35,622 nucleotides of DNA from Bacteroidales bacterium (GTDB taxonomy: Bacteria > Bacteroidota > Bacteroidia > Bacteroidales > UBA12077), in assembly GCA_030635365.1 (NCBI GenBank), contig DAOVYZ010000001.1, positions 1 through 35,622 on the forward strand, in the 5' to 3' direction. Positions 35,078 through 35,622 of the stretch are shown here, piece by piece. The stretch's first letter is position 1; each line of letters starts with the position of its first letter. The position numbers and the translations under genes were made by a program. The notes under the pieces were generated by a model. The model was not told the DNA's origin. It saw nothing but the letters and a program-made list of their open reading frames with translations, and made no database searches.

Positions 35078-35622
35078 ATGGCAGATGAACAAATTATAGT
35101 AGATATTCAAGTTGATTCTAAAGAGGTAAAAACAGCCGAAAATAGAGTTGATGAGTTGACCGATTCCATCGAGGAGTTAGGTAATAGGATTGCTACAGCC
35201 AGAAAACAGAATAAACAATTTAAAAAAGATCAACAGGATTTAAATAAATTATATAAGGATGGTGCCATATCTTCAGATAAATACGAAAAAGAAGTTGATA
35301 AACTTAATACTAAAATCAAAACAAACAATAAAGTAATTGCTGAAAGTTCTGTTGAATTAAGTAAGCAAAAAAGAGAAAGAACTTCAAACATTAAGTTAAT
35401 AAATTCAGAAACAAACTCCCTTGCACAATTAGAGGCAAAAGCATCATTATTAAATAAAGCAATTACCAATCAAACAACGGCAACAAAAGAAGGCCGGGAG
35501 GAGTATGCCCGGTTAAATGAAGAATTAGGTGAAACAAATACCCAAATCAATGAACAACGCCTAGCATTTAATGATAGTACTAAGAATATAGGCAAATACA
35601 AAGATTCCTTAAAAGGTGCTGA
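35078..35622 (+). CDS. Tape measure protein, N-terminal part (continues at window start)
   Basis: ATG 35078 starts the tape measure gene, which runs off the window end and continues at position 142 (the last 141 bases equal the first 141). It reads MADEQIIVDIQVDSKEVKTA, then long Lys/Glu/Asn/Gln-rich coiled coils with DKLNTKIKTNNKVIAE. Together with 142-2476 it encodes 959 aa. It is the last gene of the tail operon, unlike many siphophages where tip genes follow the tape measure; here the distal tail genes come before it. Confidence 0.9.
   Translation, partial: MADEQIIVDIQVDSKEVKTAENRVDELTDSIEELGNRIATARKQNKQFKKDQQDLNKLYKDGAISSDKYEKEVDKLNTKIKTNNKVIAESSVELSKQKRERTSNIKLINSETNSLAQLEAKASLLNKAITNQTTATKEGREEYARLNEELGETNTQINEQRLAFNDSTKNIGKYKDSLKGA
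35482..35622. repeat. Right copy of 141-bp terminal overlap
   Basis: Identical to 1-141. Removing one copy gives a 35,481-bp circle in which the tape measure frame is uninterrupted. Confidence 0.95.

Overview
The window is one complete tailed-phage genome, most likely a siphovirus of a Bacteroidota host. The last 141 bases repeat the first 141 exactly, and the tape measure gene reads in frame across that join. The real molecule is therefore a circle (or circularly permuted) of 35,481 bp, opened at an arbitrary point inside the tape measure gene. The Bacteroidota assignment rests on AT-rich sequence, intergenic -7 boxes of the form TAnnTTTG (with TTTG about 19-20 nt upstream at the best sites), A-rich starts without Shine-Dalgarno sequences for most genes, and protein families typical of such phages. 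I see no sheath, no baseplate wedge, no integrase and no recognisable endolysin.

Layout along the circle: (1) a divergent promoter pair near 3.3 kb drives three small leftward genes (2473-3265, one a helix-turn-helix protein) and the rightward head cassette: ClpP-type protease/scaffold, major capsid, a small beta-rich virion protein, a tube-like protein, a terminator, portal and a connector (3384-9057). (2) From 9.2 to 16.4 kb lie small early proteins and a recombination set: PD-(D/E)XK exonuclease, RecT annealase, D12 adenine methylase and a DnaA domain IV protein. (3) From 16.5 to 22.3 kb lie a DnaD-like initiator that carries iteron-like repeats inside its own gene, several small membrane proteins, and both terminase subunits. 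(4) From 22.5 kb round to 2476 runs a long tail operon: a gene with a probable programmed -1 frameshift, neck/tail completion proteins, a large tube-fold protein with LamG-like tip, fibre-like proteins, a tRNA-Gln, distal tail proteins, membrane proteins and the tape measure.

The most interesting items are these. Three intergenic boundaries (9.06-9.18, 16.39-16.50 and 22.34-22.47 kb) carry the same RNA architecture: a TAnATTTG promoter, a short upstream motif, then a terminator-like hairpin whose loop is complementary to that motif. The complementary sequences differ in all three copies while pairing is kept, which suggests a family of pseudoknotted leader or small RNAs that punctuate the genome modules. 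Inside the initiator gene, five 11-bp GGGCAA iterons are followed by AT-rich 18-bp repeats, a lambda O-like candidate origin. The gene at 23025 carries a T TTT TTC slippery site leading into a 92-codon -1 extension. Eight early genes share AATAAAGC just before the ATG, whereas the capsid genes carry strong Shine-Dalgarno sequences.

Functions were assigned by eye from motifs and gene order; no database search was possible.
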